From Bacteroidota bacterium (GTDB taxonomy: Bacteria; Bacteroidota; Bacteroidia; Flavobacteriales; Flavobacteriaceae): a stretch of 64,000 nucleotides of DNA. The translations under genes were made by a program, and so were the position numbers. Positions 27,122 through 36,843 of this stretch are shown here, piece after piece; position 1 is the first letter of the stretch, and the number at the start of each line of letters is the position of its first letter. Where the stretch lies: NCBI GenBank assembly GCA_024279425.1, contig JAJRRO010000133.1, positions 84,759 through 148,758 of the forward strand. Reading direction: 5' to 3'. A model generated the notes under the pieces. That model had not been told where the DNA came from. It searched no databases and worked only from the letters and a program-made list of their open reading frames with translations.

Positions 27122-27562
27122 TTAATTAAACCATTGTGTCCATGGAATACGACTTAAAATAAGTACCAAGCCAAGGCCATAAAAAATGGCGATTGTTTTG
27201 AATTTCTTTTTACCTTCCATTACTTTCTTATGCTTGGACCATCCTATGGTTATTAAAACCAATGCTAGAATATTGACAAATGGGTGCTCTACGGCCAATA
27301 ATCGAGCGGCAGTATTCAACCCTCCCATGCCCAATTCCTGAATGGCATTTAAACCACTGGGTGATACAAAATATAGAATGAGCCCAATCAAAAGTTGGAT
27401 ATGACATAGTATTAATGCAAATAGACTTAGGCGAAAGTCTTTTTGAGGTAAAAACATTTTATTCCCGGCAAATCCTGTTATGGCATTTGCAACCGCTAGA
27501 AATAAAACAGCTAAGGCGGCATAGGCTATATAGGAATGTAAAAATTGTATGGTCTCGTACAT
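27122..27562 (-). CDS. Four-helix membrane protein, unknown
   Basis: A 146-residue membrane protein with about four helices. Histidines near the membrane edges (FLHSY, ILCHIQ, AVEHPF) resemble haem-binding cytochrome b561-like proteins, but no CxxCH or full haem-ligand pattern is certain. Similar flavobacterial genes are often labelled cytochrome B or, wrongly, ribosomal protein L27. It lies about 45 bp upstream of the DUF1080 gene on the same strand and may be co-transcribed. Confidence 0.75.
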   Translation of the reverse strand: MYETIQFLHSYIAYAALAVLFLAVANAITGFAGNKMFLPQKDFRLSLFALILCHIQLLIGLILYFVSPSGLNAIQELGMGGLNTAARLLAVEHPFVNILALVLITIGWSKHKKVMEGKKKFKTIAIFYGLGLVLILSRIPWTQWFN

Positions 27563-27607
27563 GATATTTATTTTTTGATGTGTTAAAAGTAACGATTTTA
27601 TACCTAA

Positions 27608-27635
27608 AAAACCCTGACGGTACCGTCAGGGTTTT
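27608..27635 (-). terminator. Terminator as a 28-bp perfect palindrome
   Basis: The half-site AAAACCCTGACGGT and its reverse complement form a perfect 14-bp stem. On the minus strand a T6 run follows, so it ends transcription of the TonB-dependent receptor gene (stop at 27655) and could also act on the plus strand. Confidence 0.8.
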
Positions 27636-27654
27636 ATCGTTAACGTTTTAACCT

Positions 27655-30357
27655 TTAAAAGTTATATCGTAAACTAACATTCCATGTTCTTCCAAAACCA
27701 AAGAAGGCCTTGTTCGATGTATCTATCCCATTGTACGCATTAGGTCCTGAAGTCGATCCATGGGTATTCGTCAATGATTCTGCTATATATTCAGTATCAA
27801 AAAGGTTATTCACATTCACGGCCAGACTTATTGCATTTTCATTCGCTAGGCTAAATCTATAGTAAGCTCCCGCATCAAACAAATTGTACGTAGGCAACCG
27901 AAGCGACCCTAAATGGTCAGGGGTGTCAAAATCTTCTGGATTGATTGCAGCGTACAAGTCAGAGGCCGTAAATACACTTGTACTTAATTTTAAGCCTTCA
28001 CAAGGTCTTACGATCAACTCTAAATACGAAGTAATCTGGGCAGCATCACCAACTTTAACGCCATCCAAAAATAATTCCTTGTTCTCGATCAAATTCTGTT
28101 CGTCATCAAAACCGGGACCACTGGCGGTACCCGCATACTCCCAATCGCCGACTGAAATCATTCCCCTCAACTGTACGATATCGGATGCCCGGTAATCGGC
28201 TTCAATCTCTACTCCCTTATGAATTTGCTCTACCCCCGATATTTGTGCAATGGCATCAATTCCTCCATCTGCTTCATAACTTATCCTTACAAATCGGTCT
28301 TTCCAAGAAGTTCTATACACATTTACTTTAGTTCTAAAATCTCCCAAATTGAGACCATATCCGGCCTCTAAACCAAAAATCTTTTCGTTTTCATGATCGG
28401 GATTTAAGTCATTTTGGAAATTCAAGTAGATGGCATCAAAATTAGGCTGTTTAGAATAGAACCCTCCGTTCACAAAGACATTATTGGCTTCGTTAAAATT
28501 TATATTAAGCCCTCCTTTAATGTTTCCGCCCAAAATGTTCTCATAATCGGTTTCTTGAGCTGGGTCAGAATCCAAATAATTAAAATAATCTATTCTTTTG
28601 AAACCTTGTTGGGAAATGCCTCCTTGCATGAACATGGAAACGACCTCGTTCTTATACTCCAATTGTCCAAAAGCCCCCAACCATCTTACCAAACCGTCAT
28701 TGTAGTAATCTATTTTTTCTTCATTATCTATGCTCTTAAAAACATTCACAATAGATGAGAAATCAGATTCAACCTGATCGCTTGGCCTAATAACGTGCGT
28801 TGGATTATTGATGTCATCATCATCAAAATAACCATCGGCACCCAATAGATTATCCATTCTCCTATAGTGAATGCCCTTATACGTTCTTAGGTCAACCCCA
28901 AGATCATAGCTGAAGCTATCATTGACATCGGTATGTAAATTAGATATTAGACCAAACCAGTTGTGGGAATTCATCGATGCTCTCCTCGCCAGTCCTGTAC
29001 CAAAACTATTGGTAATGTAATCACCGTTATCACCAGCTGTTAATTGATAATCCCTTCCATCATAAAAGGTTACAGGATTCCCTGCATTGAAATCGGAAAT
29101 TAAATCGTAATCGACCTGACCATTCTCAGGGTTTCTATACCTACTGGAACTGGCAAATCCAAAACTAGGCCCCACACCAATATCACCGGTTCCACCACCT
29201 CTACCAAAAGAAGCATAAAGGGCAGTGGATAATGTGGTTTTTTCGCCCATGTTCCAATCCCAGTTTAGGGAAGTTATCGGTTTATGATAAAAGTTCCTTC
29301 TCCAACCGAATTCCTCTCCATCCAATGTACCGTCATTGAAATTATACTTGGTGCCATGTTCTATATAATCTTCCAATGGTGCCACATTAAAAAAGCTTGT
29401 GGTCCTCTGATTATGCACCTGTGGCGCTCCAGTCAATATAAACTGAAAATTATGCTTCTCACTCGGTTCATATCCCAATCCTATAAAGTAGTTATATCCC
29501 TGAAACTCGGTTCCGTTCACATACCCATCACCAGATGTTCTTCCCAATAGTACGGAAGCCGCCCAGCCATTATCCATTTTACCCGTATTGTAAGCCACAT
29601 TGGTTTTCAAATATCCATCATTACCAGCGCCAAGGGTAATTGCCCCCCCTTCGGTTTGCTCTGTTGATTTGGTAATAATATTGATAGTGCCCCCAACCGA
29701 GGAAATAGCCAATTTGGAAGATCCTAATCCTCTTTGTACTTGCATAGCTGTAGTCACATCACTTAATCCGGCCCAATTACTCCAAAAAACGCGACCGTTC
29801 TCCATATCATTCACCGGGATACCATTGATCATAATGGCAATATTCGGAGAATCAAAACCCCTAACATTAACACGCCCATCTCCAAAGCCACCTCCTGATT
29901 TGGTCACATATACCGATGGAGTGGACCTTAATAGCTCGGGGAATTCCTGAGAACCCAATTTCTCTTGAATAGTGGATGCTGTTATTGTCGACACTGCGAC
30001 GGGGGTCTCCCTATCTTTGGCAATGTCCATGATACCGGTCACAACAACGCCCTCCAATTCTTGGGCATCAGGTTGTAATGCAATTGAACCGATATTGTCA
30101 GCACTTGTGAAGCTTACATTCTGGGTGACAAATCCTATATAAGAGATAGCCAAAGTCCCGGAATTGCTTGAGACATCAATGGAAAAGTTGCCATCAAAAT
30201 CTGAAGAGGTTCCATTTGTTGTTCCCTGAACTACGATACTTGCCCCTGGTAGTGGCCCACCCAATTCGCCGTCAACAACCGTTCCTGTAATCGTTCCTTG
30301 TGAAAATGCAACGACAGTCATTAAAAAAGCCACCATTGCCATGTAGGTTTTTCTCAT
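27655..30357 (-). CDS. TonB-dependent receptor (SusC-like, with CarboxypepD-like domain)
   Basis: A 900-residue intact outer-membrane receptor. It has a signal peptide (residues 1-19), a carboxypeptidase-like beta domain at about 20-110 (GTITGTVVDGELGGPLPGAS), a plug domain at about 115-240 (NVRGFDSPNIAIMINGIPV, then NWAGLSDVTTAMQVQRG) and a long barrel ending in an aromatic residue (LRYNF). The Gly-Gly-Gly segment (KSGGGFGDGRVNVRG) is intact. It imports an unknown nutrient using energy from the TonB complex. Unlike the split receptor it is complete. Confidence 0.93.
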   Translation of the reverse strand: MRKTYMAMVAFLMTVVAFSQGTITGTVVDGELGGPLPGASIVVQGTTNGTSSDFDGNFSIDVSSNSGTLAISYIGFVTQNVSFTSADNIGSIALQPDAQELEGVVVTGIMDIAKDRETPVAVSTITASTIQEKLGSQEFPELLRSTPSVYVTKSGGGFGDGRVNVRGFDSPNIAIMINGIPVNDMENGRVFWSNWAGLSDVTTAMQVQRGLGSSKLAISSVGGTINIITKSTEQTEGGAITLGAGNDGYLKTNVAYNTGKMDNGWAASVLLGRTSGDGYVNGTEFQGYNYFIGLGYEPSEKHNFQFILTGAPQVHNQRTTSFFNVAPLEDYIEHGTKYNFNDGTLDGEEFGWRRNFYHKPITSLNWDWNMGEKTTLSTALYASFGRGGGTGDIGVGPSFGFASSSRYRNPENGQVDYDLISDFNAGNPVTFYDGRDYQLTAGDNGDYITNSFGTGLARRASMNSHNWFGLISNLHTDVNDSFSYDLGVDLRTYKGIHYRRMDNLLGADGYFDDDDINNPTHVIRPSDQVESDFSSIVNVFKSIDNEEKIDYYNDGLVRWLGAFGQLEYKNEVVSMFMQGGISQQGFKRIDYFNYLDSDPAQETDYENILGGNIKGGLNINFNEANNVFVNGGFYSKQPNFDAIYLNFQNDLNPDHENEKIFGLEAGYGLNLGDFRTKVNVYRTSWKDRFVRISYEADGGIDAIAQISGVEQIHKGVEIEADYRASDIVQLRGMISVGDWEYAGTASGPGFDDEQNLIENKELFLDGVKVGDAAQITSYLELIVRPCEGLKLSTSVFTASDLYAAINPEDFDTPDHLGSLRLPTYNLFDAGAYYRFSLANENAISLAVNVNNLFDTEYIAESLTNTHGSTSGPNAYNGIDTSNKAFFGFGRTWNVSLRYNF

Positions 30358-30530
30358 TTTTCAGTGTTTATTTTTGGTTTAATTCCAGTCTACAAAAGTG
30401 ACCTTTAGCCAACACTTTTGCATTAAGCCAATGCTAATTTTGCAATGTTAAATTTAACATAAAATTCCACTAAAAAGTGTAGAAAAATAAGAAGTTATCA
30501 ACCTTTATAAAAAAATAAGGAATATACAGT

Positions 30531-32168
30531 CTAATTCTTAAAAGATCGCAAAAGGTTTAAGGTTGAAGAATCATGATCGGATAATTCGGAGTTTTCAATA
30601 TCCTTTAAAATAGTGCCTGCCAATTGCTTTCCGAGTTCAACACCCCATTGATCATAACTGAAGATGTTCCAAATTACGCCTTGAACAAGTATCTTATGTT
30701 CATAGGCAGCAATCAAAGCACCTAAACTCTTTGGGGTCAGCTTATCGATTAAAAAGGTGTTAGTTGGATTGTTGCCCACAAAAACCTTAAAAGGAAGCAG
30801 CTTGTTGATTTCACTGTCAGAAAGGTTTTCATCCTTTAGTTCGACATATACCTCTTCTTTGGTCTTACCATTCATAAGTGCCTCGGTCTGTGCGAAAAAG
30901 TTGGCCATTAGTTTATTATGATGGTCCGAATCTCCATGCAATGATTCTTTATACCCAATAAAATCTGCAGGAATCAATTTTGTTCCTTGATGGATGAGTT
31001 GAAAGAAGGCATGTTGCGCATTGGTTCCGGGCTCTCCCCAAATAATTGTGCCTGTCTGGTAGTCAACGGTTCTCCCATTTCTATCAACACTTTTGCCATT
31101 GCTCTCCATGATTCCTTGTTGTAAATAGGCTGAAAACCTGCCAAGATATTGCGTGTAAGGTAGAATCGCCTCGGTTTCAGCTTTCTGGAAATTATTGTAC
31201 CATATACTCAGCAGGGCCATTATCACAGGAATATTACTATCGAATTCCGCTGTCCTAAAATGACCATCCATTTCATTGGCTCCTTTAAGTAGGTTATCGA
31301 AATTTTCAAATCCCACGGCAAGAGCGATTGATATTCCAGCGGCACTCCAGAGCGAAAAACGACCTCCGACCCAATCCCACATAGGAAATACATTTTCATC
31401 TGCTATGCCAAATTCAGCAATTTTTTCAGTATTTGTCGAAACTGCTGCGAAATGTTTCGCTATATCATCTTGGGAAGCATGTTGCAAAAACCATTTTTTT
31501 ATGGTCGTGGCATTGCTCAAAGTCTCTTGTGTTGTAAATGTTTTTGAAACTACCACAAATAAGGTTGTCTCTGGATTCAATTCCTTTAAAACCTCACGTA
31601 CATGATCCCCATCTACATTGCTCACAAAATGGGTCTTTAAATGATTTTTATAAAATTTCAGGGCGTCAACCACCATTGCAGGGCCCAAGTCTGAACCCCC
31701 TATACCTATATTCACTATATCTGTAAAGGGCTTCCCTGTAAATCCTTTTTTATCACCTGAAATAACCGCGTCGGTAAAGGTTTTGATGTGTTCCTTTACT
31801 TGGTATACTTCCGGGATTACATCCTTACCATCGACCAGCACAGAATCAGATTTCTTGGCACGCAGGGCGGTATGCAACACAGCCCTATTTTCGGTCTGGT
31901 TTATGACCGCCCCATTAAAGTACTTTTCAACGGCATCTTTTAAATTTACCTCATCGGCCAATTCCAATAAAATAGACATTGTGTCTTTAGTAATTCTATT
32001 CTTGGAAAAGTCAAACAAGAAATCATTCCACCGTATACTAAACTTATTTGCCCTTGTGTTGTCTGTGGCAAATAGTTCTTTTAAATGGAGGTTGTTTGTG
32101 GTACTATAATGTTCAGTAAGTTTTTTCCAAGCTTGCGTTTGGGTTGAGTCAGTGTTCTGTAGTGACAT
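30531..32168 (-). CDS. pgi: Glucose-6-phosphate isomerase
   Basis: A 545-residue phosphoglucose isomerase, interconverting glucose-6-phosphate and fructose-6-phosphate in the cytoplasm. Typical blocks are [26 protein letters not shown], the active-site region [31 protein letters not shown], and the C-terminal [12 protein letters not shown] with its lysine. Length agrees with the long bacterial form. It lies 4 bp after the end of the M23 peptidase gene on the same strand. Confidence 0.97.
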   Translation of the reverse strand: MSLQNTDSTQTQAWKKLTEHYSTTNNLHLKELFATDNTRANKFSIRWNDFLFDFSKNRITKDTMSILLELADEVNLKDAVEKYFNGAVINQTENRAVLHTALRAKKSDSVLVDGKDVIPEVYQVKEHIKTFTDAVISGDKKGFTGKPFTDIVNIGIGGSDLGPAMVVDALKFYKNHLKTHFVSNVDGDHVREVLKELNPETTLFVVVSKTFTTQETLSNATTIKKWFLQHASQDDIAKHFAAVSTNTEKIAEFGIADENVFPMWDWVGGRFSLWSAAGISIALAVGFENFDNLLKGANEMDGHFRTAEFDSNIPVIMALLSIWYNNFQKAETEAILPYTQYLGRFSAYLQQGIMESNGKSVDRNGRTVDYQTGTIIWGEPGTNAQHAFFQLIHQGTKLIPADFIGYKESLHGDSDHHNKLMANFFAQTEALMNGKTKEEVYVELKDENLSDSEINKLLPFKVFVGNNPTNTFLIDKLTPKSLGALIAAYEHKILVQGVIWNIFSYDQWGVELGKQLAGTILKDIENSELSDHDSSTLNLLRSFKN

Positions 32169-32172
32169 TTTG

Positions 32173-33450
32173 CTAGTTGAGCGTTAACAATTCTTCTTCT
32201 TTTTGCTTTTCGACAAATTCTATGCAGTCCAATTGATCCTTTTTAGGTCCAATAAATTCGAAATAATCCGGTCTTAAGGTTTCTGCCAATGGTTCAGCTT
32301 GCGGAAGTTCTTCCCTTAAGGGATCCACTTGTCTACCATTTCTCCAGAAACGATAACAAACATGTGGGCCTCCAGTATTACCAGTCATTCCGACCCATCC
32401 TATTAAGTCTCCTTGACGCACAAATTGACCTTTGCGAACGTTCTGCTTTTTCATATGAAGGTATTGGGTAGAATATGTTCCATTATGTCGAATCTTCACA
32501 TACTTGCCATTACCTCCGCGTCTTGTTGATTCAGTTACCGTGCCATCTGCAGTTGCCATGATTGGAGTGCCAATTGGTGCGGCATAATCTGTGCCTTTAT
32601 GCGGGCGCAATTTATAGCCGTAATATCGAATTCTTCTTTTTAAATTATAGCGAGAGGATATTCTACTAAATCTAACAGGTGCCCTTAAAAAGGTTCTTCT
32701 AAGGTTATTGGCTTCCTCATCAAAGTAATCGACGATATTCTTCAACGAATCGTTTTCATAAGCAAAGGCATATATGGGTTTTCCATTGTGCTCAAAATAC
32801 GCTGACTCAATAGGCCCGGCCCCTGCATATATTGAATCGTTAATATACTTTTCTTTGTATATGACCTTGAACTTATCTCCTTTTTGAAGTCTAAAGAAAT
32901 CAATGGTCCAAGCGTATACTTCCGATAAGTTATTAGTGACATTGTAATCAATACCTTGGTCAAGAATGGCTTCGGACAAGGAGGTCTCAATAATCCCCGA
33001 TGCTTCCCTTTCTACATATTCTACCTTCTTTTTATCCTTATAGGCAACTATACTGTCCCTTAAATCTATTACGGTATAATTAATGGCATCGTTCTCATAA
33101 ATAAAAACCTGTACAACCTGGGTCGTATCCCTGGATTTTAGGATTACATAAGGTTTCCCCACATTTATTCTTCGAACATCAAAAGTATCTTTGAAATCTT
33201 TTGAAATCTTGTATATTATGGGATAATCCACTTTGTGCTTAAGCATCAGTTCCCCAAAACTATCGCCATCCCTAACGGTATCTTCCTTAACCGTAAAGTC
33301 ATTCAGATTAAATCCGTATCGTTCTACAACCGCTGGTACCTCATTAATTGCCAACTGGTCTTGACTATTTTCCGAGGAAATTGTTTTATCCTCTTTACAA
33401 GAAACAAGAAATATCAATGCCGTAAAGATGCCCCAATACTTATGCATCAT
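32173..33450 (-). CDS. M23-family peptidoglycan peptidase, lipoprotein
   Basis: A 425-residue envelope lipoprotein (lipobox LVSC, Cys18) with a C-terminal M23 metallopeptidase domain at about 265-385. The zinc-binding HxxxD is in [11 protein letters not shown]. The usual HLH motif is replaced by HVCYRF in [13 protein letters not shown], so a cysteine stands where the second histidine is expected. The N-terminal half has the beta-rich fold common in flavobacterial M23 proteins. It would cut cross-links or sense peptidoglycan. It overlaps the tryptophan dioxygenase gene by 4 bp. Confidence 0.88.
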   Translation of the reverse strand: MMHKYWGIFTALIFLVSCKEDKTISSENSQDQLAINEVPAVVERYGFNLNDFTVKEDTVRDGDSFGELMLKHKVDYPIIYKISKDFKDTFDVRRINVGKPYVILKSRDTTQVVQVFIYENDAINYTVIDLRDSIVAYKDKKKVEYVEREASGIIETSLSEAILDQGIDYNVTNNLSEVYAWTIDFFRLQKGDKFKVIYKEKYINDSIYAGAGPIESAYFEHNGKPIYAFAYENDSLKNIVDYFDEEANNLRRTFLRAPVRFSRISSRYNLKRRIRYYGYKLRPHKGTDYAAPIGTPIMATADGTVTESTRRGGNGKYVKIRHNGTYSTQYLHMKKQNVRKGQFVRQGDLIGWVGMTGNTGGPHVCYRFWRNGRQVDPLREELPQAEPLAETLRPDYFEFIGPKKDQLDCIEFVEKQKEEELLTLN

Positions 33451-34418
33451 TCTTTATTTATTTTATCTGGGTTAAAGATATGGTCTACCCATTGTATACC
33501 CCAATTGTTTAACTCTTCTTTTGTGTGCAAATCTGGGAAAAAAACGACTTTCTGAAAACTTGGAGGAAGGAATTTTCGCCAATTCGTACCCCCGGTGGCA
33601 TCCAATTGCCCTTTTTCCTTACCCAAATAGCGATGGGCAGAACCCATGTGCATCAATGGCCAGTTTACATTCGCGTTTATGTCCAATGTTTTTAATGCTT
33701 TTATAAGCTCTTTATTTTTCTTTTTATCTTCTGAAAGGCGTAAATACTTATGGTAGATCGTGTTGTCTTTTACCTGTTTGGCTATTCTGATCAATCTAGG
33801 GGTATATCTGTACTCGAATTGTTTAAGTGTCAATGTTTTTTCTCCCGTTTCTTTATCGGTAGCCCCTCTTTTCCAATAGATATGTTCATATAGGTCTTCA
33901 AGCGGATTCTTTGAAGAAAACTGCTCGCGCTCAGAATAGTGTACCAAATTCTCCAAAGGTGTTGCGTACACCTCGATCATTCGGTACTGCGCTGACTGAA
34001 AACCACTTGCAGGCAATAATGCCATGCGATATTTTAAAAACTGCTCGCGCTCCATACCTTTTATCATTATGCTAAAAGAGGAGATCAAAGCTTCAAAATA
34101 ACTATTTATACGTCTGGTTTTTTCAATTAAAAAATCAACATCTTGGGCCTTATGGTCAACAAACTGTTTTTGCTCGTGCAGAATAAGTTTAAAATACAGT
34201 TCTGTTATTTGGTGATACATGATGAAAATCTCTTCATCAGGGAAATAGGTTCTCGGAACTTGTAAGCTTAATAGGGTATCTAAGTGTATATAATCCCAAT
34301 AGGTAAGGTAGCGCTGGTAAAGGAGTCCATCTAAATATGAGTTTAAATCTTGGCCAGAATCCTTATATTTTTCTTTAAGTTTTAAAATCTGGGATTCGAT
34401 CCGCTCTTCCTTTTCCAT
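33447..34418 (-). CDS. Tryptophan 2,3-dioxygenase family protein
   Basis: A 323-residue haem dioxygenase of the tryptophan 2,3-dioxygenase superfamily. Recognisable parts are PDEEIFIMYHQITELYFKLI, then SGFQSAQYRMIE, NANVNWPLMHMGSAHRY (carrying the haem-ligand histidine region) and GGTNWRKFLPP. It would open the indole ring of tryptophan as the first step of the kynurenine route. Its neighbour hppD, about 1.1 kb upstream, also degrades an aromatic amino acid. No other kynurenine-pathway gene is near. Confidence 0.88.
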   Translation of the reverse strand: MEKEERIESQILKLKEKYKDSGQDLNSYLDGLLYQRYLTYWDYIHLDTLLSLQVPRTYFPDEEIFIMYHQITELYFKLILHEQKQFVDHKAQDVDFLIEKTRRINSYFEALISSFSIMIKGMEREQFLKYRMALLPASGFQSAQYRMIEVYATPLENLVHYSEREQFSSKNPLEDLYEHIYWKRGATDKETGEKTLTLKQFEYRYTPRLIRIAKQVKDNTIYHKYLRLSEDKKKNKELIKALKTLDINANVNWPLMHMGSAHRYLGKEKGQLDATGGTNWRKFLPPSFQKVVFFPDLHTKEELNNWGIQWVDHIFNPDKINKE

Positions 34419-34425
34419 TCCCTGG

Positions 34426-35205
34426 TCAATCCATTACTATTTTAAACTGGTGTTTCAGCCCATTATATCCGTCCAAGTCAGCCTTGATCGAACCTATTAC
34501 CAAATCGGCCTTTATACGAATAGGTATTCTATTTTTATCCTTGGTAATCCAAAGCGTTAGACTTTCCTGTTCTTTAAAGACCCTTCCGGATTGAACCAAT
34601 GGTCTAAACTTAGAACATTCTACCTTGCCGAATTTGGTCCTGATTGTTTCATTGCCTAAATATTTTAATCTGAAATTGTAAATACCATCATCATCATACA
34701 GTAATTTCAGTTTAATGGCCTCACCCTTTACTAGATTCTGTGGTTCATAATGATTCCTCAAATAATAAAAAGCCGATATTAGGTCTTGAATACTATCCTG
34801 AAGCGCAAAATTAATCTTTTTCTTATTCTTTTTATCATTAAGTACCGCTTTATCCTCCTTGTGGTCAAAATTGATTTCTACATCTTTTTTATAACCTCCT
34901 TCATTAATTTTTCTAACAAATCTATAGGGCTTGCCATCCTTTTTATCAAAATAGCTTTCATAGGTATCATCTACTTTAAAGAAAATGCTGGCGAAACCAG
35001 TAGTTTTGCCTTTACCCACAACGTGATATACTGGAACACCATCGATAGAATCTGATTTTACCTGTAAAGTAGCATAACTTGCATTTAACCATCCATAGTG
35101 TAATCGAAACTTCAACCATTCACCAGGCTCAAAAACTGACTTACTGTTCTGGGCAGCTACAGCAAACGTCATGCTTAAAAAAAGTAGTGTAAAAAAAACT
35201 CTCAT
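34426..35205 (-). CDS. Exported DUF3108 protein
   Basis: A 259-residue exported protein. I start at the ATG at 35205 because it gives a clean signal peptide (MRVFFTLLFLSMTFAVAAQ); a longer frame upstream has none. The rest is a DUF3108 beta domain, with GEWLKFRLHYGWLNASYATL at the start and SLTLWITKDKNRIPIRIKAD near the end. The function is unknown but probably in the cell envelope. The gene lies 7 bp upstream of the tryptophan dioxygenase gene on the same strand. Confidence 0.85.
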   Translation of the reverse strand: MRVFFTLLFLSMTFAVAAQNSKSVFEPGEWLKFRLHYGWLNASYATLQVKSDSIDGVPVYHVVGKGKTTGFASIFFKVDDTYESYFDKKDGKPYRFVRKINEGGYKKDVEINFDHKEDKAVLNDKKNKKKINFALQDSIQDLISAFYYLRNHYEPQNLVKGEAIKLKLLYDDDGIYNFRLKYLGNETIRTKFGKVECSKFRPLVQSGRVFKEQESLTLWITKDKNRIPIRIKADLVIGSIKADLDGYNGLKHQFKIVMD

Positions 35206-35300
35206 GCCTAAGGTTATTTGTAAAATTTCTAAATGCGAACAATTAATACCATTGATCACAATTACTTAAACAAAATATATTCCAAAGTATTGTATAAAAA

Positions 35301-35324
35301 AAGCCCAGTCATAAAACTGGGCTT
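35301..35324 (-). terminator. Terminator after hppD
   Basis: Stem AAGCCCAGT / ACTGGGCTT with a 6-nt loop. On the minus strand a run of T follows, so it ends the hppD transcript. Confidence 0.8.
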
Positions 35325-35520
35325 TTCCTAAATAACCAACCAAACTTTAAATTATGAAAAACCAATACTTAAAGTTGTAAGGGAACCACCCCTTACTATG
35401 GCAAATTTAGTATATAATCTCCGTGTTTAGAGCCCTTTTAACTTACTTTAACTATTGCGTTAACAGATATTTAGGCTTGTCCTTTGAAAAATTGGCAAAT
35501 ACTTAAGAAAAATGATTTTT
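35325..35520. other. Intergenic region with a possible short leader
   Basis: On the plus strand AATAACCAACCAAACTTTAA is followed by an eight-codon frame (MKNQYLKL) at 35355-35381 and then GGGAACCACCCC. It resembles a leader peptide plus GC-rich element but no plus-strand gene follows. No other signal is visible. Confidence 0.25.
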
Positions 35521-36663
35521 TTAGAGTGTGCCACGTAACTCTTGCTCTCTCTCAATCGCCTCAAAAAGGGCTTTAAAATTACCTTTCCCAAAGGACTTTG
35601 CCCCTTTTCTTTGAATTATTTCTATGAACATTGTAGGCCTGTCCAAAATGGGTTTAGTGAAGATCTGCAACAAATAACCTTCATCGTCCCTATCAATGAG
35701 AATGCTTAGGTCCTTAAGTGGTGCCAAGTCCTCATCTATTTCACCAACTCTGTCTAGTACATTTTCATAATAACTTGGCAAAACGGTCAAAAACTCAACG
35801 CCTCTATCTCTAAGAGCTCCTACGGTTTCAATAATATTATCCGTGGCCATTGCCATATGTTGTACCCCGGCCCCATTATAAAATTCAATATATTCTTCAA
35901 TTTGCGATTTTTTTCTGCCATCGGCAGGTTCATTGATCGGAAATTTTATCCTCCCATTACCATTGCTCATTACCTTGCTCATTAGTGCCGTATATTCTGT
36001 GGAAATATCGTTATCGTCAAATGAGATCAGTTGGGCAAAACCCATAACTTCTTCATAAAATTTGCACCATTTGTCCATTTCGTTCCAGCCTACATTGCCC
36101 ACCATATGGTCAATATATTTTAAGCCAACATCAGTTACTTTATAATAGGGGTTCCAAGGCACAAAGCCGGGCAAGAAGACACCTTTATAATTACGCCGTT
36201 CGACAAAGATGTGGATGGTTTCACCATAGGTATGTATCCCCGAAAGGATTGCTTTACCGTTTTCATCGGTAACGATCTGGGGTTTTAGGTAACTTTTAGC
36301 ACCACGCCTCGTTGTCTCATTGTAACTTTTCGTTGCATCATCTACCCATAAAGCAATGGCCTTTACACCATCGCCATGAGTATTTATATGATTATTGATT
36401 TCTCCACCGGATTTTAAAGGGGAAGTCAATACCAACTTTATTTTATCTTGTTGCAGTACGTAGGACACTTTATTTTTTTGACCAGTTTCCAACCCGGAGT
36501 AGGCCAAGGGTTGGAAACCCCAGGCCGAGATATAGTAATGTGCCGCCTGCTTGGCATTACCTACATATAGTTCAACATAATCAGTACCCAAAAGCGGTAA
36601 AAAATCCTCTGCATCAGGGTTTTCCTTGGGTAGTTGTAATGATGTATTATCTAAAATGGACAT
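35521..36663 (-). CDS. hppD: 4-Hydroxyphenylpyruvate dioxygenase
   Basis: A 380-residue iron-dependent dioxygenase converting 4-hydroxyphenylpyruvate to homogentisate in tyrosine breakdown. The protein is two vicinal-oxygen-chelate domains. Metal-binding histidines are seen in IDHMVGNVGWNEM and GVQHMAMATDNI, and the glutamate in the C-terminal FTKPILDRPTMFIEIIQRKG. The conserved KGNFKALFEAIEREQ closes the protein. Upstream, 36664-36843 holds no gene but GC-rich hairpin-like segments that may be a leader. Confidence 0.95.
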   Translation of the reverse strand: MSILDNTSLQLPKENPDAEDFLPLLGTDYVELYVGNAKQAAHYYISAWGFQPLAYSGLETGQKNKVSYVLQQDKIKLVLTSPLKSGGEINNHINTHGDGVKAIALWVDDATKSYNETTRRGAKSYLKPQIVTDENGKAILSGIHTYGETIHIFVERRNYKGVFLPGFVPWNPYYKVTDVGLKYIDHMVGNVGWNEMDKWCKFYEEVMGFAQLISFDDNDISTEYTALMSKVMSNGNGRIKFPINEPADGRKKSQIEEYIEFYNGAGVQHMAMATDNIIETVGALRDRGVEFLTVLPSYYENVLDRVGEIDEDLAPLKDLSILIDRDDEGYLLQIFTKPILDRPTMFIEIIQRKGAKSFGKGNFKALFEAIEREQELRGTL

Positions 36664-36843
36664 GATACTTTTTTTGAATTGAATGAAAAATTGAAGAATA
36701 CGAACGCCATTCCCATGAAGGGAGGCTATCCCGTTTCTACCACATCGCCCTAAGATGGGCCGTTATATCAATTCTGAGTGTCATGATGATATGAAACCTT
36801 TTAACAAATATCGTAAAAAAGAAATATATCTTCTTTTAGATTC

